A stretch of DNA of 64,000 bases from Candidatus Paceibacterota bacterium (GTDB lineage: Bacteria; Verrucomicrobiota; Verrucomicrobiia; Limisphaerales; UBA8199): positions 1 to 64,000 of the forward strand of contig DAOTCE010000021.1 in assembly GCA_035452965.1 (NCBI GenBank), given 5' to 3'. The stretch's first letter is position 1; each line of letters opens with the position of its first letter. Below the pieces are notes generated by a model. That model was not told the DNA's origin and searched no databases. It was given only the letters and a program-made list of their open reading frames with translations. Made by a program: the position numbers and the translations under genes. Shown here piece after piece: positions 43,601 to 52,300 of the stretch.

Positions 43601-46127
43601 GTTGGTTTGGCTGGAGGTTCCACTGGCGCGGAGCGGTCGGAGCGCTGGACAGGACATATGCGCGCCTGACTTTGTTCACAGGCTCGCTGTCGCTGGAAAT
43701 CCACAGCTCGGCCGAGTCGCCGGCCGCGAGCCAGAAGTAGTAATTGCCTGTGACCGGCGCTGTGAGGTAGCCCCGGACGCGCTCGCCGTAGTTGTCGCCA
43801 AAGTCAGTGATCCCCTCGAGGGTGCCCAGCGAGTTGGTCAGCGTGGCCGGCGTGTTTAGCGGGATGTCCGCGACGTTGACGCCGCTGACGCTGGTCCAGA
43901 CCTCGCGCGTCACGGCGCTGCCGGTATCCAGCACCTGGATGGCTACGACAGAGCTGCCCAAACCCGCCGAGTTGCCGGCTGTCAGGGTCACCTGGTAGTC
44001 GCCGGCCAGCGTGGGAATGCCGCTGATCACTCCGTTGGTGGAGTTGAACCCGAGCCCGGGGGGCAAGCCGCTGGCGGAGTAGGAACTGGCGGAATTAGCC
44101 CCCACGTTTGTGTAGTTGAACGGAATGCCGACGAAGGCCACCGCCGTTATTGGGCTGACGACGGCGGACGGCGCGTTGGTGGTTGGATAGAGCCTGCTGG
44201 CGGGTATGATCTGCTTGGCCTGGCTTGGGCTATACCACGAAAGCCGGGCCGAGGCTGTGCCCGTGAGCTGGAAATACTCCATCCTGATGTTGTATCGCAC
44301 GCCTGCTTGCAGATCTATGGTGCCGACGGAGTCAGCGGCGTTCCGGCTTGACCACACGTTAACAATGAGTTGGTCATTGACCCAGAGCTTTACACCGTCG
44401 CCGGTATTGGCGACGAAGTAGTAGGTCTCCGAGTACTGGGGCTGCACCTGGCCGGTCCACCGGACGCAGTAATAGCCGTTATTCGGGATCGGATTGGTGG
44501 TGTTGCCCCAGGTGAAATCAATCGTCGGGTCCACACGGGTGAGCTTCAGGTTGGCCGGATTGAAGTTCGCGCTGCTGGAGTAAGTCGCGCTGGAATTGGT
44601 ATAGTATTGGCCCGTCAGGCCGGTGCCGCCGGGGGTTGCCGAAGGATAAATCACCACGCTGGCGTTGCCGGGGGCGCCCTGCTGGTAGCCGCTTCCGGGC
44701 AGCAGTTTCAAGGTCGCAATGACCGGCAGCAGCAAGTTCGTGTTGGCCAGCGGCGTCACAGTCATGGATTGGGAACTCGCGCCTGCCGGGAAGTGAACTG
44801 TCCGCGGCACGACGGCATGGTCCAGGCCTTCAGTCGCCACGCCCGGACCCGGCCCGGCCAGGGTCAAGTTGGCGGTAAAGGCAGTTAACGGGAACCCGCC
44901 GCGACTGAGGGTCACCAGCCCAGAGTTTACGGCGTTCTGCCCTGCGTCGGGTTGGATGGCGGTCGGGTCGGTGGCCACGATGGTCACGACATTCTGCGAC
45001 GCGAGCTGGCTCACTGAGTAAACGTAATCGTTCATCGGTTGACCGTTGCCGTCCAATTGGCTGTTGCTGGCGGCCTTGGCCGGGTCCAGACCGAGTTCGT
45101 ATTCCTCCCAATCGCTCACCCCGTCGCCGTCGGTGTCCAGGTCCGCAATGGCGATGCGGAGGAACTTCGAGGTGCCGATGGCGGGCGCGCTGAGCGTGAC
45201 GATTGTGCCGGTCCGCGCTGCCACGCTGGCCTCCGTCACCCAGTTGGACGCGCTGGCGGGGCCAAGCTCGGCAACACTCTGCAACTGGTATTGCTTTCCG
45301 AGCGCACAGGGCATGGTGACCGTGAAATTTGTGACCGAATGGACCGCGGTGGCAATCCGGGCCGCGGAAGCGGGGTCGAGAGGATCGGTGCCCGCGGTGC
45401 TTTCGAGGGCATTGGCAACACCGTCTCCATCGGTATCGGCACTCGGGCTGAGATTGCCGGCGTCGAACATGAGTTCCCAGATGTCGCTCATTTCGTTGCC
45501 GTTGCGGTCAATCATGATGCCCACGCTTTGGGAGGCGAGCTTCCATACCGCGTAGGCGTAATCGCTCATCGGCTGGCCGTGACTGTCCAGTTGGTTGTTG
45601 CTCCAGTCCCTGGTGGGATCGGTGCGAAGTTTGTATTCCTCCCAATCATTCACGCCGTCGCTGTCCGTGTCCACGTCCGCAACCGCGATGCAGAAGAATC
45701 CGGATGCGCCGCCGACGGGTGCGCTCAGCGTGACGACGGTGCCGGTTTGCGCCAGGACGCTCGCCGCCGTGACCCAGTTGGACACGCCGGCCGACACGAG
45801 GTCCGGCGAACTCAGCAATTGGTAGCGCTTGCCAGGAAAGCCGCACAACGTGACACTGATGGTTGCGGCGGTATGGGCCACCGCGTCAAGCTTGAGCGCG
45901 GAGCCGGTGTCGAAGGGATTCGTTCCCGCGGTGCTTTCGAGGGTGTTCGAGACACCATCTCCGTCCGAATCGTCGTTCGCGTTAAGGTTGTCCGCTCCGC
46001 AAATTAGCTCCCAGAGGTCACTCCTCCCGTTGGCGTTGAGGTCAATCTTCTGGGCGTGGCAGTGGGCGGCTCCGGCAAGGACGATTGCCAGGACGGCGAT
46101 ACAAGGCCCCACAAGGGTTGATTTCAT
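40674..46127 (-). CDS. Very large multidomain DUF1800 exported protein
   Basis: This 1817-residue protein has a signal peptide and two tandem copies of a roughly 175-residue module. Each module begins and ends with Ca-binding thrombospondin-3-type repeats (DSDGDGVSNTLE, DTDGDGVSDWEE). Then come a Calx-beta-like segment (about 385-500), a PA14 domain (about 500-650), an Ig/He_PIG segment (about 656-734), a second PA14-like region (about 740-880), a CHRD domain (about 910-1032) and DUF1800 (from about 1046). Three repeats of 60-70 residues are inserted inside DUF1800 at about 1426-1612. ATG 46127 is preferred over the adjacent TTG 46130. It is probably a cell-surface, polymer-binding protein; the function of DUF1800 is unknown. 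Confidence 0.88.
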   Translation of the reverse strand: MKSTLVGPCIAVLAIVLAGAAHCHAQKIDLNANGRSDLWELICGADNLNANDDSDGDGVSNTLESTAGTNPFDTGSALKLDAVAHTAATISVTLCGFPGKRYQLLSSPDLVSAGVSNWVTAASVLAQTGTVVTLSAPVGGASGFFCIAVADVDTDSDGVNDWEEYKLRTDPTRDWSNNQLDSHGQPMSDYAYAVWKLASQSVGIMIDRNGNEMSDIWELMFDAGNLSPSADTDGDGVANALESTAGTDPLDPASAARIATAVHSVTNFTVTMPCALGKQYQLQSVAELGPASASNWVTEASVAARTGTIVTLSAPAIGTSKFLRIAIADLDTDGDGVSDWEEYELGLDPAKAASNSQLDGNGQPMNDYVYSVSQLASQNVVTIVATDPTAIQPDAGQNAVNSGLVTLSRGGFPLTAFTANLTLAGPGPGVATEGLDHAVVPRTVHFPAGASSQSMTVTPLANTNLLLPVIATLKLLPGSGYQQGAPGNASVVIYPSATPGGTGLTGQYYTNSSATYSSSANFNPANLKLTRVDPTIDFTWGNTTNPIPNNGYYCVRWTGQVQPQYSETYYFVANTGDGVKLWVNDQLIVNVWSSRNAADSVGTIDLQAGVRYNIRMEYFQLTGTASARLSWYSPSQAKQIIPASRLYPTTNAPSAVVSPITAVAFVGIPFNYTNVGANSASSYSASGLPPGLGFNSTNGVISGIPTLAGDYQVTLTAGNSAGLGSSVVAIQVLDTGSAVTREVWTSVSGVNVADIPLNTPATLTNSLGTLEGITDFGDNYGERVRGYLTAPVTGNYYFWLAAGDSAELWISSDSEPVNKVRRAYVLSSAPTAPRQWNLQPNQRSPWLALVAGQRYYLEILHKAGAGTNDNWSVAWLQDPTGTNDVPNEVIPGYVLSRFFPVPPTYQPGTLYSATMLAQAGAVSSGVGSATLRVSPDESHAVLKFTYNNLTAPITGQHIHSEPYLGKPGQIMFDIDTTPQQSDGSYLWTIAPVGALSAGEIREIIKEGKAYINLHTANYPGGEINGHFTLANGTQTFTPPPDPPAWSDDSSNSNAAARFLIQATYGPSAAEIANVQALGYSGWIDYQTSLPSTHHLPHVLDRVSADPSVPYPSALTFNAWWHRSVTAPDQLRQRVAFALSEIMVVSENGVLRNNARALSSYYDTLLDNAFGNFRDLLEAVTLAPAMGLYLDMRANSKGSLITGLHPNENYAREILQLFSIGLYRMWPDGSLVLSSGDTLVPTYDQDVIMGFASVFTGWNYYQPNQANGRLPTTWSVPANYTNPMVLVPSRHELGAKRLLENVVLPPAWGAQADSTKTNFDYYCSQDLEHALDSIFHHQNVGPFICRQLIQRLVTSHPSRDYLYRVAQRFNDNGSGVRGDLGAVIRAILLDYEARSPGFITQPTFGKQREPLLRVTAPARAFPSPPGLGGTYDQSGTQHITVTTTAAHRLNNNDVVLLDFTDTSGQPAPPTQGYTVTVTSLTNFTVNAPNLLSGTYTQSANVITLSLASHGLQAADPVYLVCTTGGGASGQYQVEAVISTSSFKVNAADSATRSGSGLIHRIQAGGYIQSGTNITVSCSSQHGLSVGEAVLLKFSTGTAPPGVYQVAAVPDPTRFAVVATNSASQTRGGFNAYPLSPPPLTRAGLLGLQQSTWNLGNTDANLTQTPLRSPTVFNYFFPDYKFPGVLAAAGLTTPEFQLTSDTEVAVQMNFLANGILNNGNNTNGLSSFTSGDGDIVLDIGPWMTTNYTATAAGVGNLVDSLSALLTGGQVSAAARTAIVNYVASPSLAYSTPPTSTQIRNRVRAAVHLLLTSPDFTIQK

Positions 46128-46689
46128 CAAATGGCGTCTGACGATAAGGAGCCGGTTCGAGTGTTATACTTGCGACGCACGCCTGCCCTATCACCACGCT
46201 CTTCCTGACGCGGATACTAACTGACCCGCAGGCGCTTGTCAAGATCGATCTGGCCAGCATCAACCGTCAGCGCGTATGCGTGAAGCTGCTGGAGGAGCGC
46301 GGGTATTCTGCCCGCTTTGCGGAGTGCGAGCCAGACAAGCGGGCATGCCCGCGCGCCTTCATGCAGGCGGGCTGAACCAGCGGGGTGGCATTCGCATAGC
46401 TCACGGCTTGGATGGCCCTTAAGTGCCTGTGCCAGCGTTAGTTATGCTGGTTTTCAGGGGGGAGGGGGGTGGGGAACTGACGTAAGTTTCGGAGCTGGAG
46501 TGGTTTGTGCAGGTGAACCTACGGTGTGGATACAGTGTGGATACGGTGCGGATACGGAGGGATTCCCTTGTGCGTCGGGGCCGCATCCCGATCAGGGTCA
46601 AGTTGAGCCGCCAAGTCCTGGGCCGGGTGGCCGAGTGGAGACTAGTAGTAGGATGAATGACGCAGCGCTCAGCCGGGGCTGGGCCACGG
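46128..46689. other. Long intergenic region with 11-bp repeats
   Basis: This 562-base spacer contains the second 11-bp repeat cluster (46524-46555), a perfect 14-base palindrome at 46338-46351 (GCGGGCATGCCCGC) and a CCAGC/GCTGG hairpin near 46430. The plus strand is open for about 75 codons up to the TGA near 46374, but has no good start codon or recognisable family. I do not call it a gene. Confidence 0.4.
46524..46555. repeat. 11-bp phased repeat, second cluster
   Basis: The core GTGGATAC (one copy GCGGATAC) recurs at 46526, 46537 and 46548, an exact 11-bp period. It is the reverse complement of the unit at 13721-13764. Bases after the cluster also resemble those beside the first cluster (both have a CTTGTG word at similar distance), hinting that the repeat is part of a longer diverged element. 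Confidence 0.65.
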
Positions 46690-47586
46690 TCAGGCTTGCT
46701 TTAGCTCGGCCTTGATGTCGCCGACCATCTTTTCCAGGCGGTGGCCGTATTCGATGTAGTTCTGCCGCATGGCGGACTCGTTGAACGCTTTCGACTGGGC
46801 ATCGTGGAAGACGACAACCATGTGGGGCTCGATGGAGAGGCCGGCGTCGTAGCCGCGCGCCACGGCGTCTTTGAGGATGTCGCGCACACGGCCTTGCCCT
46901 TCGCCGGGCCAGTTGTAGTCGGCGTCGTTCTTCGCGGGGTTCCAGGTGGCGTCCTTGATGTGGATGTGGACGGTGTGATCGCGCAGGTGGGTCCAGAATT
47001 CCCAGGGGTCCTGTTTGGGCCAGGGCGCGGGTTTGGAGCGGTCGGGATTGAAGATGGGGTTGGCGGTGTCGAAGACCCATTTGAGGCCGGGGCACTTGTC
47101 GAGCAGCTCCAGGGCGTGCTGCCAGCTCATGCCGCCGTAGTTCATGCAGTTTTCATGAACCGGTTGAAGGCCGGCGTCGAGGAAGCGGTTTGTGACGTCC
47201 TTCACTCGGCGGAATACCTCGGTGGGTATTTTGTATTCATCATCGGCCGGCTTGAAGCTCATGATGCGAATGTATTTGGCGCCCGCGCGCTGCATTCGTG
47301 GGATGGCGCGGTTAACCTCCGCCAGGGTGATGTCGAAGGGGTCGCCCACTTTTTTGGCCCAGTTCATGATGGTTGACCCGAAGCAGTAGGCGCCGATGCC
47401 GGCTGCCTCCAGCTTGCGGACGGCCTGGTCGAACGCCTCGTCCGGTATGTCGTGGAAGTTGGCCTTGGCGAATCCGGGGACCTCGACGCCCCGGGGCTCA
47501 AGGAATTTCCAGCCGAGTTCCCGCGTGGCCTGAACCTGGCCGTCAATGCTGTTGGCGCCTTCGTCGCCGATGCCCATGTATTTCAT
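46690..47586 (-). CDS. Sugar phosphate isomerase/epimerase-like TIM-barrel protein
   Basis: This 298-residue AP-endonuclease-2-type TIM barrel shows putative metal ligands in HENCMNYGG (Glu), FDTANP (Asp), HIHIKDA (His) and SIEPH (Glu). Such proteins isomerise or epimerise sugars, inositols or keto-sugars. It follows the Gfo/Idh/MocA gene by 2 bases, the classical pairing for catabolism of inositol-like or oxidised sugars (oxidation, then isomerisation). The substrate is unknown. No signal peptide is visible. Confidence 0.87.
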   Translation of the reverse strand: MKYMGIGDEGANSIDGQVQATRELGWKFLEPRGVEVPGFAKANFHDIPDEAFDQAVRKLEAAGIGAYCFGSTIMNWAKKVGDPFDITLAEVNRAIPRMQRAGAKYIRIMSFKPADDEYKIPTEVFRRVKDVTNRFLDAGLQPVHENCMNYGGMSWQHALELLDKCPGLKWVFDTANPIFNPDRSKPAPWPKQDPWEFWTHLRDHTVHIHIKDATWNPAKNDADYNWPGEGQGRVRDILKDAVARGYDAGLSIEPHMVVVFHDAQSKAFNESAMRQNYIEYGHRLEKMVGDIKAELKQA

Positions 47587-47588
47587 AG

Positions 47589-48743
47589 CTATTTCCTGAA
47601 TGACGCGGTGAAGTCTTCATTGGATACCTCCACCACTTTCTTTTCCACCTTCGAGGCGGAGATTAACTGGTTAAGCTGCTGCTCGTAAGCCGCGCTATCC
47701 ATCGGCAGTTCGACTGTCTGGCCGGTGAGCGAGGAGTAGAGGATCACGTTGGCCAGCTCGACGGAATGGATGCCCTCCGCGCCCGGGGCAACGAGCGGCT
47801 CGCCGTCGAGGATGGCGTTCACGAAGTTCTGCATCAGCACGGCGTGGCCGTTGGGGGAGGCGCTGAAGGGGATTTCGACGTTCCAGACCTCCGGCTTGGC
47901 GAAGCCGAGCCTGGCGCTGCGGCTGAACTCAATCATGTCTTCCTCGTTGCGTGTGAGGGCAAGCTTGTCGGCTTCGAGCAGCAGCTTCCCCCGCGTGCCG
48001 ATGATCTCGAAGCGATTGGTGCCGGGGGACTCGCCGGTGGAGGAGACGAACGTACCGGTGGCGCCGCCGGCGTATTCGAGGTAGGCGGAGACATTGTCCT
48101 CGACCTCGATGTCGTGGAACCGGCCGAGCTGGCAGAAGCCGCGCACGCGGGCCGGCATGCCCAGCAGCCATTGCAGGGCATCCAGGTTGTGCAGGCATTG
48201 GTTGAGCAGCACGCCGCCGCCCTCGCCCTTCCAGGTGGCGCGCCACCCGCCGCTTGCGTAATACGCCTCCGTGCGGAACCAGTCAGTCATGATCCAGCTG
48301 ATGCGCACGATCTCGCCCAGTTCGCCGCTTTGGATGAGCTTGCGCATCTTCAAGTAACGCGGCTCGGCGCGCAGTTGGAACATGCCGGCAAACACCAGCT
48401 CGGGGCGCTGCTGATGGGCGGCAATCAGCCGCTCGGCATCGGCCTTGTGCGCGGAAATGGGCTTTTCGACCATCACGTGCAGGCCCTGCTTGAGGGCGGT
48501 TATGCCGAGTGTGGTATGCTGATAATGCGGGGTGGCGATGATGACCGCGTCCACCAGCCCGGAGCGAATCAGCTCCTCGGGGTCGGTGAAAGTCCTCAAC
48601 GGTTTGTATTTCTCCAGCTTGCCCGTCACAGCGTCCGAAACAGCGGTCACCTCGGCGCGGCTCACCTTTCCACCGGTGAGATAGCCGAAGTGGTGCTGGC
48701 CGATGTTGCCCAAGCCGATGATTCCCAAGCGCACTTTGTTCAT
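47589..48743 (-). CDS. Gfo/Idh/MocA family NAD(P)-dependent oxidoreductase
   Basis: This 384-residue dehydrogenase has the Rossmann motif GIIGLGNIGQHHF at the N-terminus and the family EKP motif (VEKPISAHKADAERL). The C-terminal alpha/beta domain includes GGVLLNQCLHNLD, matching the catalytic histidine region. ATG 48743 is preferred; 15 upstream residues are not conserved-looking. It is first in a two-gene unit with the isomerase. The likely substrate is a sugar or inositol. Confidence 0.9.
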   Translation of the reverse strand: MNKVRLGIIGLGNIGQHHFGYLTGGKVSRAEVTAVSDAVTGKLEKYKPLRTFTDPEELIRSGLVDAVIIATPHYQHTTLGITALKQGLHVMVEKPISAHKADAERLIAAHQQRPELVFAGMFQLRAEPRYLKMRKLIQSGELGEIVRISWIMTDWFRTEAYYASGGWRATWKGEGGGVLLNQCLHNLDALQWLLGMPARVRGFCQLGRFHDIEVEDNVSAYLEYAGGATGTFVSSTGESPGTNRFEIIGTRGKLLLEADKLALTRNEEDMIEFSRSARLGFAKPEVWNVEIPFSASPNGHAVLMQNFVNAILDGEPLVAPGAEGIHSVELANVILYSSLTGQTVELPMDSAAYEQQLNQLISASKVEKKVVEVSNEDFTASFRK

Positions 48744-48819
48744 GGACAGGAGTCTAGTCGGCAGGGTCCGTTTGCCCAGCCAATTCACACTCGCGCCTCA
48801 ACGCTGTCAACCCGCGCGC

Positions 48820-50220
48820 TTAGTCATCCGATTCGGACTGCGTCAGGACCATTGCGAGCCGTCCGGGCGCGACCAGAGCCGCACTGAGCTGACAGCCTAT
48901 GGCTTCGGCGAAGGCCCGCGCCATTGAGAGTCCCAAACCCGTGTGTCCGTCAGTCGGCCGTGCGTCGTCTCTGCGCCAGAACCGCTCGAACAGGTGCGGC
49001 AGATCGCGCTCCGTGAGATCCTCCGTGCCGTTCACGACGCGCAGCGTGAGGCGACCATTGTCGGCGGTGGCTTCCACCTCGATCACGCCGCTCTGCGGGG
49101 TATAAGAAACAGCGTTGTCCAGGAGATTTGTCAGAATGGAACGAAGGAGGACGGGGTCGGTTTCCGTCCGGGCGTTGTCTGGCGCCTCGATCCGGAACTT
49201 CAACCCACGCCCCGCCGCTTTTTCCTGGAACGGCTCGCACGCATCCCGAACGAACGTCGCCAGGTGCACGTTTTCTCGCCGCACGGGCAGTCCCCCGCAT
49301 TCACCCCGCGCCAGGGCCAGCAGCCGCGTAAGTATGGACTCCAGATGCAGAGCGATGGCCAGCATGGCCGGGTCCGCATCGGCAGCCCGGGCTTCCGGCG
49401 CCTTGATGGCCAGCTCGGCTAGGCTGCGCAGCTCGGCCACCGGGGTGCGGAACTCGTGTGCCACATCCGAACTGAAGCGCCGTTCGCGCTCGAAGGAGTC
49501 CTGCAAGCGGGCAAGCAGCTCGTTGAGGCGCGCGGCGATGGGGGCCAGTTCTCGCGGCAGCCCCTCTGCGGCGAAGCGCGCCGACAGGCTGGCCGCGTCA
49601 ATTCGGGCCGCTTCCGCCGCCAGGGTTTGCAGCGGTCCAAGCTCCCGCCGCAGCACACGCGGCACCACCAGCGCGGTGGCCGCGAGCAGAAGCAGTCCCC
49701 CGCCCGCCAATACGACCTGCAGCGTGGCCAGGGTGCGATCCATCTGCCGGCGATCGGAGGCCACAACCAGGATCGCCTGCGGAACCGCGCCGTTCTGCGG
49801 CTCGTCGTCCGAATCCGGGGGACGGAACTTAAGGCCGGTCGCGCGGCACTTCTGACCATCGGGCAGCGTCAGGTTCCAGAACAAGGGCCTCTCCAGCGTT
49901 CCGAAGCGGCACGGCAGAGGCGCACCGCGGAGCGAGCGCGAGCGTTCCACCGTCCGACCGTCGGCGTCCGACAGCTCGAAGAAGTCGGCTCCTCTCTCCT
50001 CGAAGCTTGGCAGGTGCTCGTCGGCAAAGTCCAACTTCGGGCGGTTGCCCTGTTGCTCGGTCAAGGCGGCCAGCGCTTGGACCTTGGCACGGAGCCCTGC
50101 GTCGAACTCGCCGTGCAACGCCGCCCGCGCGCAGAGATAAACGGCCAGGCCGCCCATCCCCAGCAGCAGGCCCACGCTGAGCAGCAGTTTCCAGGTCAGT
50201 TGCCGGCGAATGCTCTTCAT
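48820..50220 (-). CDS. Two-component sensor histidine kinase (QseC/PmrB-like)
   Basis: This 466-residue kinase has two membrane helices (about 9-30 and 165-190) with a roughly 130-residue periplasmic domain rich in charged residues. HAMP, HisKA (DVAHEFRTPVAEL) and HATPase (LLDNAVSYTP, GHTGLGLSMARAF) follow. The start overlaps the response-regulator stop by 4 bases. Context with a PepSY protein suggests sensing of a divalent cation or envelope state, which is an inference. Confidence 0.9.
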   Translation of the reverse strand: MKSIRRQLTWKLLLSVGLLLGMGGLAVYLCARAALHGEFDAGLRAKVQALAALTEQQGNRPKLDFADEHLPSFEERGADFFELSDADGRTVERSRSLRGAPLPCRFGTLERPLFWNLTLPDGQKCRATGLKFRPPDSDDEPQNGAVPQAILVVASDRRQMDRTLATLQVVLAGGGLLLLAATALVVPRVLRRELGPLQTLAAEAARIDAASLSARFAAEGLPRELAPIAARLNELLARLQDSFERERRFSSDVAHEFRTPVAELRSLAELAIKAPEARAADADPAMLAIALHLESILTRLLALARGECGGLPVRRENVHLATFVRDACEPFQEKAAGRGLKFRIEAPDNARTETDPVLLRSILTNLLDNAVSYTPQSGVIEVEATADNGRLTLRVVNGTEDLTERDLPHLFERFWRRDDARPTDGHTGLGLSMARAFAEAIGCQLSAALVAPGRLAMVLTQSESDD

Positions 50221-50888
50221 TCCGCTGCCAGTTCGTAGCCTAGTCCGCGCCGCGTGTGGATCAGCGGGGCGGAGCTCCGTTCGCCCAGCTTCTGTCGCAG
50301 CGAACAAATGGCCGAGTCCACCGCGTTGCTCGCCGGCTCGATCTCGCCGCCATAGATGTGCTCCTCGATTTCCGTGCGGGTAACGATCTGCCCGCGGCGG
50401 CGCGCCAGGTACTCGAGCAGTGCATATTCGCGCGGCTGCAGCGTGATGGCGCGCCCCGCGCGGCTCACCTTCCGAGCCGCGGTATCAACTGCAAGGTCCT
50501 CAACCTGCAACAGCGTCTCCTTGCTGCCATAGGCGCGACGGCAGAGCGCTTTGACTCGGGCGAGCAGCTCCTCCAGCGCAAAGGGCTTGACCAGGTAATC
50601 ATCCGCGCCCAGTTCCAGCCCGCGCACCCGGTCGGCGACCGTGTCCCGGGCGGTCAGGAGCAGCACGTGCGTGCGCTTGCCCTGCTTGCGGAGCCGTTGC
50701 AGCAGGGCAAGGCCGTCCAGCTTCGGCAGCATGATGTCGAGCACCAGCGCGTCGTAGTCGTTGGTCTCCGCCAGGAACAGCCCCTCCTCACCATCGGCGC
50801 TGGCGTCCACAGCAAAGCCATTCCGCCGCAGCCAGGCGCTCACACTCTGGCGCAAACGGACCGAGTCTTCGACCACCAGCACGCGCAT
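50217..50888 (-). CDS. OmpR/PhoB family response regulator
   Basis: This 223-residue regulator has a receiver domain (VVEDSVRLRQS, phospho-acceptor Asp in LVLDIMLPKLDG, LLTARD, LVKPFALEEL) and an OmpR-type winged-helix DNA-binding domain (LQPREYALLEYLARRRGQIVTR, VDSAICSLRQKLG, IHTRRGLGYEL). ATG 50888 is the start that fits the receiver. It partners the overlapping kinase and probably controls its own operon. Target sites could not be identified. Confidence 0.93.
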   Translation of the reverse strand: MRVLVVEDSVRLRQSVSAWLRRNGFAVDASADGEEGLFLAETNDYDALVLDIMLPKLDGLALLQRLRKQGKRTHVLLLTARDTVADRVRGLELGADDYLVKPFALEELLARVKALCRRAYGSKETLLQVEDLAVDTAARKVSRAGRAITLQPREYALLEYLARRRGQIVTRTEIEEHIYGGEIEPASNAVDSAICSLRQKLGERSSAPLIHTRRGLGYELAAE

Positions 50889-50947
50889 CTGGAAATTAAA
50901 GCCGCCCGGGCGGGCTCCGCGCAAGGAGAAGCCGTCCGCCACGCCGC

Positions 50948-52156
50948 TCAGCGCACCGGGGCTGCCGCGGCGGCCCGCTGCAGCATGTTGCGCAGGTCTT
51001 TGTCCGCTTCGCGGAACGCCGCATTCAGTAGCTTGTCGTTAAGCACGTAGTCCTGTTGCAAGTACGCCTGGGTGAGCTCGTAGCGCTTGGTGATGATCTG
51101 CAATTCCTCGGGTGTGGGGCTGCGCGTGTTGCTCAGCCCGTCCTGGTTGAGATCCTCGATGAGGTTGCGCTTCTGGTCAGGGGTCAGTGTCTGGTCGAAC
51201 ACGGCGGTGTGGAACAGACCGGCGGCTTGATCGTTGACCCCCACATACGTCAACGCCAGGCGGGCCAACGGTTCCTTGCTCCCGGGCTCGGCCAGGCGGC
51301 TGTCCTGATAGAGCTGGGCGGCGAGCGCGACGCTTTGTTCGCCCAGGGTCTGCTGCAGGTAACGCAGCGCGCCGCGATCCACCTTGCCGTCGGATTGCAC
51401 CACTTGCGTTTGCGCGGTGCCCACATACGCGGTGTCGCTGAATCGCCGCAGCATGTCGAAGAGGAATTCGCGCTCCGAGGCCGTCCCGCTGGCAAGGAGG
51501 CTGCGCGCCCTTGCCAGCGCGGCGTCCTTGTAATTGCCCGGCGCCATTTCCTCCAGAAGCCGGGCCAGATAGGCCACCTCCAACCCCCGCCCAGCTCTCG
51601 CCAGCGCTTCGGCCAGGATTGCTTCCGCATTCGCCCCGCCGATTTGCCGCAGCACATCAAACAAGCCGAGCCGCAGCGACGGCGGCGCCAAAGCCTCGGC
51701 GAGTGACCCCAAATCGCGCCTCCCCCTGCCGCCGGTCGCCTCATAGGGCACATCCTGGCCAGAGGCTAGAAACTCCCTCAGGGCAGGCAGCGCGGCGGGC
51801 CCGGCTTGCCTGAGCTGCTCCAACAGCCCCAACGCCTGCCGCAGCGCGTGGCCATGGCCGGGACCCGGCGCCGGTTTGAGCGCCGCCAGCTTCTTGAGCA
51901 GTTCCTGCGGGCTCAGGCCGGCGGAACTCGCCGGCAGCGGAACGGCGTCGGGCTGCGAGGCCTCGGCTGCCAGCCGTGCGTTGCGGACACGTGCCGCCTC
52001 GACCTGGGCCTCCAGGTCGGCCTTCTCGGCCTCCCAAGCGGCACGCTGCAATTCGAACTCGCGGGCGTGGCGTCCCGCCTGCTGATGGCCGACCAGGAGC
52101 GCACCGGTGGCAAAGGCTAAGCCAGCAATCAGAACCTCAAACGTGAACCGCCTCAT
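50948..52156 (-). CDS. Membrane-anchored coiled-coil protein of unknown function
   Basis: This 402-residue protein has one N-terminal helix (VLIAGLAFATGALLVG), a coiled coil (about 30-66) and an Ala/Pro-rich stretch. A mostly helical C-terminal region follows (LLKKLAALK, LPALREFLASG, LGLFDVLRQIGG), suggestive of HEAT-like or TPR-like packing. I do not recognise a family. It lies between the PepSY gene and the response regulator on the same strand, 60 bases before the regulator, so it is likely co-expressed. Confidence 0.7.
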   Translation of the reverse strand: MRRFTFEVLIAGLAFATGALLVGHQQAGRHAREFELQRAAWEAEKADLEAQVEAARVRNARLAAEASQPDAVPLPASSAGLSPQELLKKLAALKPAPGPGHGHALRQALGLLEQLRQAGPAALPALREFLASGQDVPYEATGGRGRRDLGSLAEALAPPSLRLGLFDVLRQIGGANAEAILAEALARAGRGLEVAYLARLLEEMAPGNYKDAALARARSLLASGTASEREFLFDMLRRFSDTAYVGTAQTQVVQSDGKVDRGALRYLQQTLGEQSVALAAQLYQDSRLAEPGSKEPLARLALTYVGVNDQAAGLFHTAVFDQTLTPDQKRNLIEDLNQDGLSNTRSPTPEELQIITKRYELTQAYLQQDYVLNDKLLNAAFREADKDLRNMLQRAAAAAPVR

Positions 52157-52300
52157 ATATATTCATCATGCGCAAGGGGGGATTGCTGCACGGTCCCAAT
52201 CAGCAAGGAGGGCATCGCAGCCCACCCAAATCCCCTGGCCCCCTCCGCCATGCTGCGATACCCGCCAAAAACGCTGATTGCCGTCCCAACCGTCGCCCTC

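Noticed and set aside
45039..46007. 322-codon plus-strand frame opposite the start of the DUF1800 gene
   Set aside because: The repeat-like pattern is just the shadow of the duplicated Ca-binding modules on the minus strand.
46148..46374. Open plus-strand frame of about 75 codons in the long spacer, with sequence like VKLLEERGYSARFAECE
   Set aside because: No start codon in a sensible place, no ribosome site and no recognised family; open frames of this size are common in GC-rich DNA.
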